33,217 bases of DNA from Bacillota bacterium (GTDB lineage Bacteria > Bacillota > Clostridia > Lachnospirales > Lachnospiraceae). Made by a program: the position numbers and the translations under genes. How positions within the stretch are numbered: the stretch's first letter is position 1; each line of letters starts with the position of its first letter. Positions 32,717 to 33,217 of the stretch are shown here, piece after piece. Location of the stretch: the NCBI GenBank assembly GCA_023663285.1, contig JAMPHT010000035.1, forward strand, positions 1 to 33,217, written 5' to 3'. Below the pieces are notes generated by a model. It searched no databases and had not been told where the DNA came from. It saw only the letters and a list, made by a program, of their open reading frames with translations.

Positions 32717-33217
32717 TTGAATCTAGGCATTGAAACAGAAACTTTAGAGTTCAAGAAATCTACAGGTGAATTAAAAGCGGCAATAAACTCTATTTGCGCA
32801 ATTTTAAATAAACATCAGCGTGGTGAATTATATTTTGGTGTAAAACCTGATGGAACTCCGATTGGTCAGATTGTGACAGAGGAATCATTACGCGAGGTAA
32901 GCCAGAAGATTGGAAATTTCATAGAGCCAAAGATTTACCCGGAAATTAGTAAAGTGACAATTGATGATCGTGACTGTATATACGTAAGATTTGAGGGGAA
33001 TCAACTGCCATATTTTGCATATGGAGTGGCTAAAATTCGTGTTGCTGATGAAGATTTAACAATGTCTCCACAGGAACTGTCCGAGTTTATCCGAAAAAAT
33101 GATAAAGAAGAAAATCGCTGGGAAAACCTTATTTCAAATAAGCAAATAAATGATGTGGATGAAGAACTGCTTAGAAAATATACAAATCAGGCACACGCAG
33201 TCGGCAGAATTGCTATT
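32717..33217 (+). CDS. AlbA_2 (Schlafen-like) ATP-binding domain protein, cut by window end
   Basis: The first 167 codons are visible, with no stop. The start is TTG, chosen from AAGGAAG about 8 nt upstream and the family-typical opening NLGIETETLEFKKSTGELK. INSICAILNKHQRGELYFGVKPDGTPIGQ is the core of the AlbA_2/Schlafen divergent-AAA domain, and IEPKIYPEISKVTIDDRDCIYVRFEG continues it. Such proteins often sit in type I restriction loci, and some carry a C-terminal winged helix; that part is outside the window. The role in defence is not established. It starts 35 bp after hsdS, so it is probably in the same transcript. AT-rich like hsdS. Confidence 0.85.
   Translation, partial: MNLGIETETLEFKKSTGELKAAINSICAILNKHQRGELYFGVKPDGTPIGQIVTEESLREVSQKIGNFIEPKIYPEISKVTIDDRDCIYVRFEGNQLPYFAYGVAKIRVADEDLTMSPQELSEFIRKNDKEENRWENLISNKQINDVDEELLRKYTNQAHAVGRIAI

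Overview
This window reads like a chromosome segment from a gut-type member of the Clostridia, most likely Lachnospiraceae. The grounds are gene content and style: AGGAGG-type ribosome binding sites, moderately GC-rich chromosomal genes, membrane-bound GGDEF/EAL proteins, a cache-type hybrid kinase with two receiver domains, a cytosolic subtilase of the Csp kind, and a D-Ala-D-Ala carboxypeptidase with an extra N-terminal domain. The species cannot be fixed from the sequence alone. Nearly every gene lies on the + strand; the one clear exception is the CYTH gene.

Layout: (1) 1-530, a tRNA cluster: the 3' part of tRNA-Gln, then tRNA-Lys and tRNA-Leu with its own promoter. (2) 534-5038, a c-di-GMP cluster: a membrane EAL phosphodiesterase, a CaCA-family cation antiporter and a membrane GGDEF cyclase. 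(3) 5029-5517, a convergent CYTH gene whose 3' end overlaps the cyclase. (4) 5611-13425, a promoter followed by a run of same-strand genes: a DJ-1/PfpI protein, the GDP-L-fucose genes gmd, fcl and manC, an M18 aminopeptidase and an S8 protease. (5) 13496-21180, a defence island: a Phd/RelE-type toxin-antitoxin pair, an AT-rich stretch with gene remnants, and a complete Wadjet operon jetABCD behind a strong promoter. (6) 21177-23521, an anchored protein of unknown function whose start overlaps the jetD stop (ATGA), then a D-Ala-D-Ala carboxypeptidase. (7) 23525-27018, a hybrid sensor kinase. (8) 27044 to the window end, a rearranged type I restriction-modification locus: hsdM, a metallophosphoesterase, a 5'-truncated fic, a second hsdM, hsdS, and the start of an AlbA_2 (Schlafen-like) gene. 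No hsdR is visible; it may lie beyond the window.

How the genes work together: ManC makes GDP-mannose, Gmd dehydrates it, and Fcl turns the product into GDP-L-fucose. The EAL and GGDEF proteins would set c-di-GMP levels in opposite directions. JetABCD would form an SMC-kleisin-KITE complex with a TOPRIM nuclease that acts on plasmid DNA. The HsdM proteins with HsdS would methylate a bipartite target.

The most interesting points are the membrane protein translationally linked to Wadjet, the duplicated hsdM flanking a fic gene cut exactly inside its catalytic motif, a leader with threefold repeats in front of Wadjet, an AlbA_2-like start relic upstream of Wadjet that resembles the AlbA_2 gene at the other end of the window, and several short-period tandem repeats, coding and intergenic, in the chromosomal genes.
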